Source of the DNA: Pohlia nutans | Taxonomy: Eukaryota; Streptophyta; Bryopsida; Bryales; Mniaceae | DNA: 64,000 nt | Direction of reading: 5' to 3' | Assembly (NCBI GenBank): GCA_022496805.1 | Contig: CM040101.1 | Location: forward strand, 9,674,501-9,738,500 | Part shown: positions 48,933-64,000 of the stretch, in pieces | Position numbering within the stretch: position 1 is the stretch's first letter | How the letters are laid out: the number at the start of each line of letters is the position of its first letter | The notes under the pieces: model-generated | Database searches by the model: none | What the model saw: the letters and a program-made list of their open reading frames with translations, nothing else | What the model was told of the DNA's origin: nothing | Translations under genes and position numbers: made by a program

Positions 48933-50059
48933 AGTGCCCTCCCTGAGCTTATACTGAACCCTTATTTATATATTATTATTTTTCCTAAATTGAGGTAATA
49001 TAATAAGCCCTTACTTACTTATAAATGGATTTTGCATATTTCAAATATCCTATAGTAAATAAAAAATCTAAATTTGATCTCCAACAAATAAAAAATACCC
49101 TAATCTTGATCTTACGTAATTTCTAAATTTTTGCTTAGTGCCCCACCCCCGCCCCCGAGGATTTTACTCTCATCTCAGAAGATAACTCGAATCCAATCAT
49201 TTACAATTCATGGTTCGTGGATTCTAGTAAACTCTAAATGTACCTTCACATTTTTGGAAGAAAGACATTTGACTTTTTCACCTTTGTCTGCAAATATAAA
49301 CCGACTCTATGAAGTGCACGCTTGATATTGTGAGAGCTCACTTTCATTCCCAATACTTGTTGCGCAAACTTTGCTACATTTGCAGAAATATCCACTCTTC
49401 CCTAGACCATTTCAAACGCATACCTTAGTTTGTTCATGTGCTCTATTTAATTTCCGAGGTGTGCCTCCACATGAGCGTTCTACATTGGAAACATGTACAT
49501 GGCGAAGGTTATGGACACTTCCCACACCCACATGCAAAGTATTTTCTATCTCTCTGTGTGAACATCCTTTCCAGCGTATAGAAACTACATTATCCCAAGT
49601 ATGTCGAGATAATGCTTTGGGCATCTTGGAACACTGAATAAAAACCTGGCCTATACTGTAAAGATAATTGTGCACACAACTATTAGAGACTAGATAATGC
49701 AATGTTCTGCAAGTACGAGTGGACGATCTCTTACAATTTTGTGCACATTAGTTCACTTGTTCTTGCATTTCAAGGGTTGTCAAGAAGTGTTTTTAAGAAG
49801 TGATCAAATGAGGAAGTTGACTATTAGCTATCCATTTGTCCACACAAATGCATTACCATCTCTACAATTCACTTTTTAAAAATCTCAACTTAAAATAGAA
49901 GGTGATTTAAAGACTTTGAACCATAGAATGCCACTTGTCAATTGACAGTTAATGGCATTCAAAGTAATCATTTCTAAACATTTGATCAATTTTGCCTACC
50001 AGATATTGTATGTGAATGTTGGCAGGAGCCTTGCTGGCAAAACACTCAAGAAAACTTGA

Positions 50060-50970
50060 GGTCGACATTTCACAACATGTGATTGGCCACAAGAAGTTTC
50101 ACAATAGGTGACTAGAAACAAGATGTTTCACGACAGGTGCCAAGACGTTTCATGACAAGGTAGACAAGTGAGGTGACTTGCAACAAGACGTTACACGATA
50201 TGTGAGGTGACTGTCAACAAGATGTTTCACGACAGGTGCCAAGACGTTTCATGACATGGTAGACAGGTGAGGTGACTTGCAACAAGACGTTACACGACAT
50301 GTGAGGTGACTGTCAACAAGATGTTTCACGACAAATGAGGTGACTAGCAACAAGAAGTTTTACAGCATGCGAAGTGACTAGCAACATGTGAGGTGATGAC
50401 AACAAGAGGTGAGGTGACTGACAAGAAGAGGTGAGGTGACTGGCAATAAGAGATGAAGTGATTGACCACAAGATGTTTCATAATAAGTGATGTGACTTGG
50501 CAACAATATGTTTCACAACAGGTGAGGTGATTGATAACAAGACGTTTCATGACAAGTGAGGTGACTGGCAACAAGATGTTTCATAACATGTGAGGTGATT
50601 GACAACAATATGTTTAACAACAAGTGAGGTGACTAGCAGCAAGACATTTCACGATAGGTGAGGTGATTGGAAACAAGATGTTTCACAACATCTGAGGTGA
50701 CTGTCAACAAGAGGTGAGGTGACTAGTAACAAGACGTTTTATAACATGTGAGGTGATTGACAATAAGATGTTTCACTACATGTGAAGTGACTGTCAATAA
50801 GAGATGAAGTGATTGACAAGATGTTTCACGATTGATGAGGTGCCAAACAACAAGATGTTTCACGGCATGTGAGGTGACTGGCAACAAGATGATTCACGAT
50901 AGGTGAGGTGATTAGCAACAAGATGTTTTATGACGGTGAGGTGATTAGCAACGAGGCGTTTTCACGACAC
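50060..50970 (+). repeat. minisatellite block, ~34-37-bp unit
   Basis: There are over twenty irregular copies of GTGAGGTGACTGGCAACAAG followed by ATGTTTCACGACAG, with shorter truncated units mixed in. The same family occurs in reverse at 62090-62500. In both places it sits at the same end of dispersed repeat D, so it is part of that element rather than an independent satellite. Confidence 0.85.
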
Positions 50971-51538
50971 CATTGGATGTGACTGGTCTGTGGCTCTACC
51001 ATCAATATACACAAGTACATATGTGATTGGATACTTTGCATTTGTGAAGTTCTAAACTCATATATGTTGGTAACCAAAAGCATGGCATAAAAAGGATTAA
51101 GATAGTGGGACCTTATTCCAACCCTTCAAGCATCATAAAATTATGTATAGATGACTTTTCAACACACAAGGGAGTTTTTGTATGAAGTTTCATGTAACTA
51201 ATGTTTTTAACAAATCTTAATTCCCAAGTCAATGAAGTGAAACTTAAAAAATTAGAGCGACTAAAGTCTATGATATTATTGGTAATTTCAAAATTGGAAT
51301 TATTGATAATTTCAAAAATACATGATGATGCAAGTGGGAATCCCTACAGACATCTCTAGCCTTCATCATTGCTATAGACCACAACTCCTTCAACAATTGA
51401 AAGGCTCCCAGTTTGAAAATTACAATGTGTGCAATGGAAAAAAAAACGAGGAAAAGAATTCTCCACATTGTTAGTCACAAAAAAATAGTTCAAATGGTTT
51501 CATTTTAGATCACGAGACTTTTTCTATGGCCATTAACC
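50971..51538 (+). mobile_element. dispersed repeat D, copy 2, with reversed DAHP synthase 3' end
   Basis: After the minisatellite comes a ~300-bp unique part (shared with 42.8-43.8 kb and reversed at 61.8-62.07 kb). Then 51301-51538 matches the reverse complement of 58034-58270, that is the last codons, stop codon and 3' flank of the DAHP synthase gene. Landmarks are GTGGGAATCCCTACA, GCTATAGACCACA, CTCCTTCAACA, GGTTTCAT and GGCCATTAA. It has no ORF of its own. Confidence 0.7.
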
Positions 51539-51846
51539 ATTAAGCGTCCACACTACAATTACTTGGTCAAACCAAATCAATTCCTCATATTTTAAAATAT
51601 ATTATATTTTTTTGGTATTTTTCTCATATAAAGTATTGTTAAATAAATTTACCATTAATTTTTCATAATTATTTAAATAAAAATAAATTTTATGAGATTC
51701 TTCAAAGTTTTTTTTTTTTTTTTTTCTTGTAAAATGATGTACTAATTACAAAAACGACGTACTAATTACGTTTAGAATAGTATGGAATTCTTAGGGAAAA
51801 TGTAAATAATAGTGATGAATAAGAACGTGTAGGTGGCATGCTTCAA
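51538..51846 (+). mobile_element. ~300-bp dispersed element (copy of 1208-1495)
   Basis: It begins GCGTCCACACTACA and ends GTGTAGGTGGCATGC, weakly inverted. It contains T-rich tracts and two tandem ACGTACTAATTAC motifs. It splits two pieces of the DAHP-synthase-derived sequence (51301-51538 and 51847-51895). Confidence 0.55.
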
Positions 51847-51928
51847 TTCGATAATATTCAAAAATACATGAAGATGCGAGTGGGAACCCTACAAACTGAT
51901 ATCAAGCCTTTATCAAAAGAAATGAGAC

Positions 51929-51931
<3 letters not shown>

Positions 51932-51981
<50 letters not shown>

Positions 51982-51994
51982 TTATATATATATA
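51932..51994. repeat. (AT)n microsatellite, slightly interrupted
   Basis: Alternating AT run with single G and T interruptions near its right end. Confidence 0.95.
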
Positions 51995-52084
51995 AAAGTG
52001 TGTAGATGATTTTATCTATGAATTTGAGTGAAAACATGATTTTATTTTGGGACAAAAGGAGTACATATTTGTGCTAATAGAGAT

Positions 52085-52203
52085 TGATGTGGTCATACCA
52101 AGGCTACTACACCAGATCCCATTAGAACTCTGAAGTTAAACGCCTTTAGGCCGGAATGGTACTGGAATGGGTGACCTCCCGAGAAGTCATGGTTCTGCAT
52201 TCA
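52085..52203 (+). rRNA. 5S rRNA-like sequence, diverged (pseudogene or SINE head)
   Basis: It aligns end to end with plant 5S rRNA: GGTCATACCA, CCAGATCCCATTAGAACTC, GAAGTTAAACG (A-box) and GGGTGACCTCCCGAGAAGT (C-box). Many substitutions elsewhere, including the 5' end and the loop E region, make it an unlikely functional ribosomal RNA. It is a single copy, with no tandem array in the window. The internal promoter boxes are fairly well kept. It lies 443 bp upstream of the DAHP synthase ATG, same strand. Confidence 0.8.
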
Positions 52204-52645
52204 TTAAGAAAAATAGTGTCTACCCTTGAAAGGGGAGAGTAGACCTACACTAAGGGAGAGTAAACCTACACTGTTGGTTCTTTGTCTGGTGGACATTTTA
52301 CCATGGGTGGATCGAACAACACTTCATTGATGCCGGCCTTGAAGGACCGGAGTTCTTATTTATCTTATCTAATTATGCTGATAGAGAGTGCAATTAGGGA
52401 GGTGGGCGAAAGATATTTCGAAGCAGGTCTTCGAGACTTATCAGATGAAATAGCGGCTGACATGAGCACATCAGACGCTGGTACTGTGCTCCACAAGTTG
52501 ATACCCGGGCCGGTTCTCATTCGAAAGGGAGGATGATACCCGTCGGGCAGGGAAACAGGGAAACAGAAACAACTGTATCTCCTCGACTGTTTGCCATTCT
52601 GAGCGAGAGGATTGAACTTGCAGCACAATCACAAGTTGGGTAGCG
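52204..52645 (+). promoter_or_regulatory. upstream/5' leader region of the DAHP synthase gene
   Basis: It contains a two-copy 21-bp tandem repeat, GGGAGAGTAGACCTACACT (52232-52272), and an 84-codon frame at 52282-52536 that ends 110 bp before the DAHP synthase ATG. That frame has no recognised domain. If transcribed with the gene it would be an upstream ORF. No TATA box was assigned. Confidence 0.35.
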
Positions 52646-58072
<5,427 letters not shown>

Positions 58073-58320
58073 GATGAAACCGTTTCATCCGTTTCATCTT
58101 ATGACTAGCAATGTGGAGGATTCTTTTCCTCTTCTTTTCTCCATTGCACTTGTGGTGATTTTAAAACTGGGAGCCTTTCAGCTGTTGAAGGAGCTGTGGT
58201 CTATAGCAATGATGAAAGACCAGAGACGTTTGTAGGGATTCCCACTCGCATCTTCATGTATTTTTGAATATTATCAATAGAATAGTATCAATTTGAATAG
58301 TGTAAGAACACCTGGAGCCT
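58073..58320 (+). repeat. DAHP synthase 3' UTR/flank, source of dispersed fragments
   Basis: The 58034-58320 sequence recurs, reversed or direct, at 51301-51538, 51847-51895, 43828-43905 and 61590-61776. The only copy attached to an intact coding sequence is this one, so it is the likely source. Confidence 0.6.
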
Positions 58321-59435
58321 TTGTCTCTCAACGCTTTAGTGCCTAGCTGACTACGTTATGGTCACTGGAGTGTCGAAAATGCAAATAACATAAAATCCGT
58401 GAAGAATTGGATTTTGAATTGTGAAGTTCAGAGTTATAATATCGTTGGTAGGCTACTAACAGTGCACATTTGTGTTTGCCTTCATTTTACTGGAGGTGGG
58501 TACTATAAATTTTCAATTTTGATGTCTAAGAAAAACTAATGACTCACTTAATATTATTATGAAAAGTCAAATGCAATTTTTCATTGAAGGGGTGCGACCT
58601 TTGTACAACTTTGTCCACAGTTGTTTACACAATGTTAATTAACCACAATAAGTCACTAATTGTGCACCAAAGGACTAACAAATGTAGTCGGTTTCTTAAC
58701 TGGCGTGACCTCTTAGGTTGCACCCATATTTTTCTTTTTTTTTCATGTCAGAGTCAACAATTTGCTTGAATCCCCAATTCCACAAAATTTGCTTGAATTC
58801 AACAATCAAGTTATCATGTTGGTGGAATTTATTTTATTTTATTTTATGTTGGGGAAGAGACCTTGGAACTCACCATTTGCACGATCAGGTGCACGGACCT
58901 CGTCCCTTGTGCAGTGAGGTGCACGGTAAGTGGCACTGCACGGTAAGTGACGTGTCTACAATACACATCTTCTAGAAAAATAAAATTTCAATTTGGAGTT
59001 GTGCAACTATGGAATATTGTTTGCACACATCCTTTTAGCCGGTTATTCTCTGGGGATTTAGAGTACAAAACCCATCTTTTTAAGTCTTGAAAATGAATTT
59101 CTTAGGCGCTCTGGAGTGTACTGCGTGCATTTGTACATTCCCGAAACGTACGCAATAGGATCGCTCAAATATCTTACCCGTTCCTTATAGCTCAATCCGC
59201 ACATGCAAGCTCTCATCACAAACCATTATGAGCTTGAGCAACGGCTTGTGCAACGTGGACCTTTGATCACCAGCCACATACACAACCCGCATCAACATCA
59301 ACTAACACCCGAGCAAGCCTGAATGGGTAGTCACGCATGCAAGCGGACGGTTTGCCAAAAGGATTCAAAGGTTTGTTTTAACTAATGAATATTGACTTCT
59401 TCTTATGAAACTTAAACGATTATGAATAAAATTAA
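58321..59435. other. intergenic, no gene seen
   Basis: No coding or RNA feature was recognised. At 58880-58950 the motif GTGCACGG recurs three times around AAGTG spacers. Confidence 0.45.
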
Positions 59436-59669
59436 CCCTAAAGGACCAAAGAGCCCAAATTGGGAGTCATGCTTTTTTCAAGGATTTTTAAGTAGGTCCT
59501 ATATGGACTTCTTTATAGGTTTTTTTTATTTTTTTATTTTTAAATAGCACACACAATGTTCTTCAATAATTCCGTCGATATCAAATTTGGTCTCATTTTA
59601 ATTATATTTTTTACAATATGATCAATTGAATTCGTTAATTTAAAACCATGAATCTTTGGTCCTTTAGGG
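59436..59669 (-). mobile_element. family A MITE, intergenic, well preserved
   Basis: TTAA at 59432-59435 and 59670-59673; ends CCCTAAAGGACC and GGTCCTTTAGGG are perfect inverted repeats. It is the cleanest example of the family in the window. Confidence 0.8.
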
Positions 59670-59691
59670 TTAAGTATTTGCTTTTATTTTG

Positions 59692-60018
59692 GGGTCTAGC
59701 CTCAAGGAGTGCACTATTCAATAAAGCCAGGAATCATGTGCTTGCATCCCCCTTATTAAAACACCCCTGTATACTTTTTTTGGGCTAAAATCAAGCAATA
59801 TATGTACAAATCTCATAGCCTCAAAATACATTTCCATATGTACACATGGGCTTAAAATGAGGAATTTAACTCCAAGCCCCATGTATATCTACTTTCCGTT
59901 CGATTGAAATATGTCTCCTATATGTACATTTTTTACATGCTTGTTCTAAATAATACCCTTGTTGTGCACGCACGTGTATAATTACAGTACTTGAAGAGTG
60001 CACTCCCTGGGGGTTTAG
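59692..60018. mobile_element. hAT-like 311-bp element, copy 2 (inverted)
   Basis: The element 59700-60010 is the reverse complement of 45562-45887. The flanks GGGTCTAG and GGGTTTAG form an 8-bp duplication with one change. It lies 22 bp from a family A MITE. Confidence 0.8.
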
Positions 60019-60094
60019 CTTTTCATTTTTGAAAACTTATCTCATACCAACTCTTCAAAAACAAAAGATGAAAAGGTCTTTATACCAACCCTTC

Positions 60095-60187
60095 AATACA
60101 AAATTGGTTTCATCTTAATTATATCTCTCACAATGTGATCAATTGAATTTGGCTTTTCAAAACCATGAATCCTTGTTTCTTTAGAGG
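60095..60187 (-). mobile_element. family A MITE fragment
   Basis: It contains GGTTTCATCTTAATTATAT, CAATGTGATCAATTGAATTTG and CCATGAATCCTTG, ending TTTAGAGG before TTAA (60188-60191). The other end is missing. CCTCTAAAAG follows the same TTAA, so another element may begin there. Confidence 0.5.
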
Positions 60188-60191
60188 TTAA

Positions 60192-61539
60192 CCTCTAAAA
60201 GATAATGCTTATCCCAAAAAAATTATCACTTCTCGTGATGCTTTTAAGAACGCGTTTGTATCTCTCAATTGGTATTCATGTAGAAAACTTCACCGTTAAA
60301 GCTAAAAGAGGACTTAGTCGTGAGATTGTATATCAATTTTCAAGACAATTTTCCGTATATATTACATGATTATAAGGTTTGATCATGAGTTGTTTTATGG
60401 AACTTTTGAGCAAAATCAATAGGTCATTCACAACAAACATTCTCATAAATCCTAAAACCATGATTAGAGTTTGAAATTTCAGGAGCATACAAAGATGTAT
60501 TGTATCTAAGTGGTCAGAAAAAATGGTGTTCTAAAACTAAATACAACAACAATGATTTACTCGTTGACAGAGTTTGTGACCAATATTAAAGATTTCAAAA
60601 ATATTTCTGGAATATTCCAAAATAATATAAAATATATAGAAAAGATTCCAAATATTTTGAAATATTCCATTCTAAATATATTTAATCATTTCCCGTAATT
60701 ATTATATAGTGTTATAACATTTTCCATAATTATTATATATCTTTTTAGTTTTTAATTTTTAATTTAAATTAAAAAAAAATTGAAAGACTGCCATTTGGCA
60801 ATTCACCTTGAGGATCTTCAATACCCCACTCTTAGAAGTTAGTGGGGGTCATGGGCTTTGGAATGGGTTGGGTGAGGTGGCACTTGGATTCCCCTCTTCC
60901 ACCCTTTATTTCCTCCCTAATCCCCAAATTTCTTAGAATATATTCTAAATGTCTTTTAAAACTTGGAGATTTTTTTATTTTTTATTTTATTTTACAAAAA
61001 AAAATCACATTCTATATGGGGTGAAGTATATTTACATTTCACCACTCGGGTTTGTATTCTAAGAAATGAAAATCTAATACATGACAATTCCAAAAAAAGA
61101 GTCTTTTATAGACTTTGAAACCCTCAACTAGTGCAAGATTTTATTGAACATCCAAAAGATCTCCAAATGCAATAAAAATTGATACACAACTAAATAACAC
61201 TTGAATAAAATCTTGAACTTATTAGGATGTAAAAGTGAAGTGCGACAAGTTTCGATAGTATTAAAGTTTTGATGTCAAACGCAAATTTTTTTTTGGAGTG
61301 GGTATTTTTTTTGGGTATTTTGATCAAATTCAATTATCTTGCAATCTATGCGGTCAAATTCAACAAAATTTGTTGTGGATGTTATTTAAGTAGTGTAAGA
61401 CAAGATCTTACAGTTAAAAGGTAAATTTTTTTTTTTTTTTTTTCTGGAATATTTGCACTTAGGGATAGAAATGGCAGCATTGGATTGTTTTTGAAGGAAA
61501 ATTGTCCCGGTCCTTTAGGGGTTACGTTTCACTTCATTG
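60192..61539. other. AT-rich stretch, possibly one larger TTAA-ended element
   Basis: The sequence opens with CCTCTAAAAG after TTAA and near its end has CGGTCCTTTAGGGG before TTAC (61511-61524), which would make a ~1.3-kb element, but nothing inside confirms it. No gene was recognised. Confidence 0.3.
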
Positions 61540-62089
61540 ACTTTGAACAATGTTCTTTGCCTATGAAAAGGATCCTTTGACTCTTAGTAGTCTTAATGGC
61601 CACGGAAAAGGTGTCATGATCTGAGATGAAACCATTTGATCTATTTCTTTGTGACTAGCGATGCGGAGGATTTTTTCCTCTTCTTTTTTCCATTGCACTT
61701 GAGTGTAGTGATTTTGCCTTTTAGCTATTGAACGAGTTGTGGTCTATAGAAATGATGAAGGCCATAGATGTTTGGACAATTATAGACTTCAAGTCATTCT
61801 ATTTTTTAAGTTTCACTTCATTGACTTGCAATTGGGAGTTAAGATTTGTCAGAAATGTTGGTTACATGAAATTGTATGCAAAGGCTTCCTTGTGTGTTGA
61901 AAAGTCACCCATATATATAATTTTATGATGCTTGAATTGTTGGAATAAGGTCCCACTATCTTAATCCTTTTTATGTCATGCCTTTAGTTACCAGCATATA
62001 TGAGTTTAGGACTTCACAAGTGCAAAGTACCCCATCACATGTATACTTGTGTATATTGATGGTGGAGCCACACAACCAGTGTTGTTAGT
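61540..62089 (-). mobile_element. dispersed repeat D, copy 3 (reverse oriented)
   Basis: This is the reverse complement of 50971-51538. 61590-61776 matches the DAHP synthase 3' end in the direct orientation (TCTTAATGGCC, GATCTGAGATGAAACC, TTGTGGTCTATAGAAATGATG), followed by GTTACATGAAA, GTGTGTTGAAAAGTCA, GGAATAAGGTCCCA and ATTGATGGTGGAGCCAC. Confidence 0.7.
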
Positions 62090-62500
62090 GATGATCTCGC
62101 CAAACGTCTTTTTGCCACATGTCGTGAATTGTTGTGATATATCGTGAATTTTTTTGTTGTCACATGTTGTTAAATGTCTTGTTGTTATATGTCAAGAAAT
62201 GTCTTGTTGTCATATGTCGTGCAATGTCTTGTTGCCACATGTCATGAAATGTCTTGTTGCTGGTCAAGTCTTGTTGTAATCACCTGTCGTGAAATGTCTT
62301 GTTGCCAGTCAAGTCTTCTTGCAGTCACTCGTCATGAAACGTCTTGTTGTAAATCACTTGTCGTGAAACGACTTCTTTCACGTTTTGTTGCCAATTACCT
62401 AAATCGAAACATCTTGTTGTAAGTCACCTGTCGTGTAATGTCTTGCTAGTCACTTTGTCGTGAAACATCTTGTTGTCAATCACATGTTGTAAAACGTCAA
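62090..62500 (-). repeat. minisatellite, reverse copy of the 50.06-50.97 kb family
   Basis: About eleven irregular units of GTCGTGAAATGTCTTGTTG with CAGTCA or AATCAC spacers. It occupies the same relative position in repeat D as the longer array, so array length differs about twofold between copies. Confidence 0.8.
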
Positions 62501-62789
62501 CTTCAAGTTATACTAATGACAGTCATTATGAACTACTTTTGCCACTATTTGAGCCGTATACTTGTAATTGTAAAATCCCACATTTCTTCTAGTGATGCTG
62601 CTTTAAGGTATAGTTACGGCTTAGTTAGTAGATTTATGATGATTCACTCATGGTGGTAAAGGTACTTTATCATATGATTGATTCTTGGACCAGAATTCCC
62701 TTTGTAGAACTATATATATATATATGGATGGTGAGTCTAAGTGGCTTTGTTCAATTGATTTATCAAAACTACGATAAATTGCTTTTTAT

Positions 62790-63182
62790 TAGCTTAGGTA
62801 CCTAGCTCGTTTGGTAGTGCAGACAGCAGTTATCCTTGGGGCTCACAATGCACCAAATGTAGTCAACATAAATGGAATTTAACCAGTATTGATCAGCTTC
62901 CATTTCATTTGATGCCGCATGCAGTTCCTTCATTCACCATCTCTGGGTTGAACTTGTCCACGGGTGGGGAATGAGTTTGAACTCAAGTCGACCACACGAT
63001 CAACACATTCAAGTATCTAGGGTTGCAGACACTTGAGTTTTTGAAATTCATTATTTTGGGTATTGCACTTTGAGTGGTTCTTATGTTGACTTCGAAGGTG
63101 GTGAGTGGAGACTATCTGTATGCTATTCAGCAAAGTTTGGTTGTGCAGACAGTGGTTATCCTTGGGGCTCACAATGCACCTT
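62790..63182. repeat. two copies of a tRNA-like ~55-bp segment
   Basis: 62808-62855 and 63133-63182 share GTTTGGT-GTGCAGACAG followed by GTTATCCTTGGGGCTCAC and AATGCACC. The first has TAGCTCGTTTGGTAGTGCAG, close to a tRNA D-arm/A-box. No B-box follows at the expected distance, so these may be 5' parts of a tRNA-derived SINE or simply a duplicated segment. Confidence 0.4.
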
Positions 63183-64000
63183 GAATTGTGTCCTATAATA
63201 ATATGATTGATTGGTATATGCACCTGCACAGTCAATCTAAGCTTGTAACATACAAAGCCTACAAAACCAACAACCAATCTTTTCATTCTATCAGCCCAAA
63301 AGCAACCACACCTTGGTCGAGCTCCAAATGGTCCTGATGATGAAAGATTGGAAAATGGGTTGATCCACGCCTTGTTTCCGGTATGGATAGCAAGAGTTTG
63401 CAGTGGATTACAAGCTTGTTGTGCAGGACCAAATTGTGTTCTTTTTGTGTAAAGACTCACATTTCCTAGTTCAAGTGTTTGATGCTTATCACAACATGTC
63501 CTCCCAACGTTGACTATATCTTGTGATATGTCTAGGTGGTCTTCTTTTCAACTCTTTAAATCTCCTACAATTCTCCACAAAATCAAGTCATAGAATTGAC
63601 TTCTTGCTAGTATAGAATAAAAAATTTAATACAGCAAACGACAATGATTATGAGAGGATGGTGAGTTTGTATTTGAAAATCAAATATATAATGGAAATTA
63701 TCATGTGTAATTTTGAGACTTTGCAAAGTTTAGATTTTGTTCTAATATGAATAAAAAAATTGGAGAAAATATGGTTTTGACATAAGATGTATGTAAATTT
63801 TGTTTTATTTTTGGTTTTTCAAGGAACTTTGTTTACATCCTTGTATTGTTATTTGATGCATTGCCACCCTATGATATTTTTTGGGTTAGGATTAAAGATA
63901 TCCAATGATATAATTAAAAGACTAAGTATTTGATTTAATGATTAGGATATAATTAGACTACCAAACATGTCTTATAATGTTTTTTGATGTAAATATGGCT
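63183..64000. other. window end, no gene supported
   Basis: A 147-codon - strand frame (63460-63017) has no recognised motif, an Asn/His/Cys-rich composition and overlaps the duplicated tRNA-like segment, so I do not call it a gene. The remainder is AT-rich without features. Confidence 0.4.

Larger units (their letters stand above)
47240..49702 (-). pseudogene. dead Tc1/mariner-type transposase, split by an insertion
   Basis: Read on the - strand, the N-terminal part is at 49702-49150. It has a helix-turn-helix (WDNVVSIRWKGCSHREIENT), a second DNA-binding segment with HNIKRALHRVGLYLQ, then DWIRVIF, a stop, and DESKI (49160-49198), the first catalytic Asp region of Tc1 proteins. The rest resumes at 47640: FIHGPELI, two stops, DNAPIHTTKML (second Asp, 47475-47492), another stop, then AQSPNLNAIEHLW (47376-47408) with the third catalytic Glu, ending in a LKQRL helix. 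About 40 residues expected between the halves are missing and replaced by ~1.5 kb of inserted sequence. Frameshifts and at least four stops make it inactive. An intact protein would cut and paste its element at TA sites. Confidence 0.8.

Noticed and set aside
50060..50970. possible CRISPR-like array
   Set aside because: The repeat units are contiguous, irregular and diverged with no unique spacers, and this is plant nuclear DNA; it is a minisatellite.
63017..63460. 147-codon - strand ORF near the window end
   Set aside because: No recognisable motif, unusual Asn/His/Cys content, overlaps a duplicated tRNA-like segment.

Overview
This window is nuclear DNA from a land plant. The evidence is spliced GT-AG genes, a plastid-type class II DAHP synthase with a transit-peptide-like leader, AT-rich intergenic sequence, and plant transposon relics (hAT-like, Mutator-like, Stowaway-like, Tc1/mariner). 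I cannot name the species. The DAHP synthase reads as a general embryophyte enzyme and does not look like a textbook flowering-plant copy, so a bryophyte, fern or lycophyte is possible, but this is a weak inference.

Only two genes look intact, both on the + strand in the right half. The first is a three-exon RING-H2 gene with one N-terminal membrane segment (37559-39706), probably an ATL-like E3 ubiquitin ligase of 312 residues. The second is a five-exon class II DAHP synthase (52646-58072, 526 residues), the entry enzyme of the shikimate pathway, with the expected four metal-ligand residues in place.

The rest is mostly transposon and repeat debris. From 1 to about 28.9 kb there is no intact gene. 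That stretch holds a 793-bp element with a perfect 9-bp target duplication, a decayed retroelement-like block on the - strand (7.5-14.5 kb) with an inverted relative at 18.9-20.4 kb, a pair of inverted arms at 9.65 and 15.5 kb, tandem repeats, a long AT microsatellite and small inverted-repeat elements. From 28.97 to 30.88 kb lies a broken - strand gene for a coiled-coil protein with a Cys/His zinc-binding region. From 31 to 37.5 kb come tandem arrays, a second copy of the 793-bp element, one decayed exon resembling an ATRX-type ADD zinc finger, and tandem modules leading up to the RING gene. From 39.7 to 52 kb are a partial duplication of the RING gene tail interrupted by two hAT-like insertions with 8-bp duplications, another hAT-like element, a dead Tc1-like transposase split by an insertion, a minisatellite block, and a dispersed repeat that carries a reversed copy of the DAHP synthase 3' end. 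A diverged 5S rRNA copy lies 440 bp upstream of the DAHP synthase start. From 58 to 64 kb are more copies of the same repeat families.

Two themes recur. One is a large set of short elements bounded by TTAA and CCC(T/C)TAA-type ends, present in all four DAHP synthase introns and in RING intron 2. The other is reshuffling of the two local genes: a tail of each has been copied nearby into repeat-rich DNA. I saw no new defence, biosynthetic or signalling system. The interesting content is mobile-element and gene-fragment structure.
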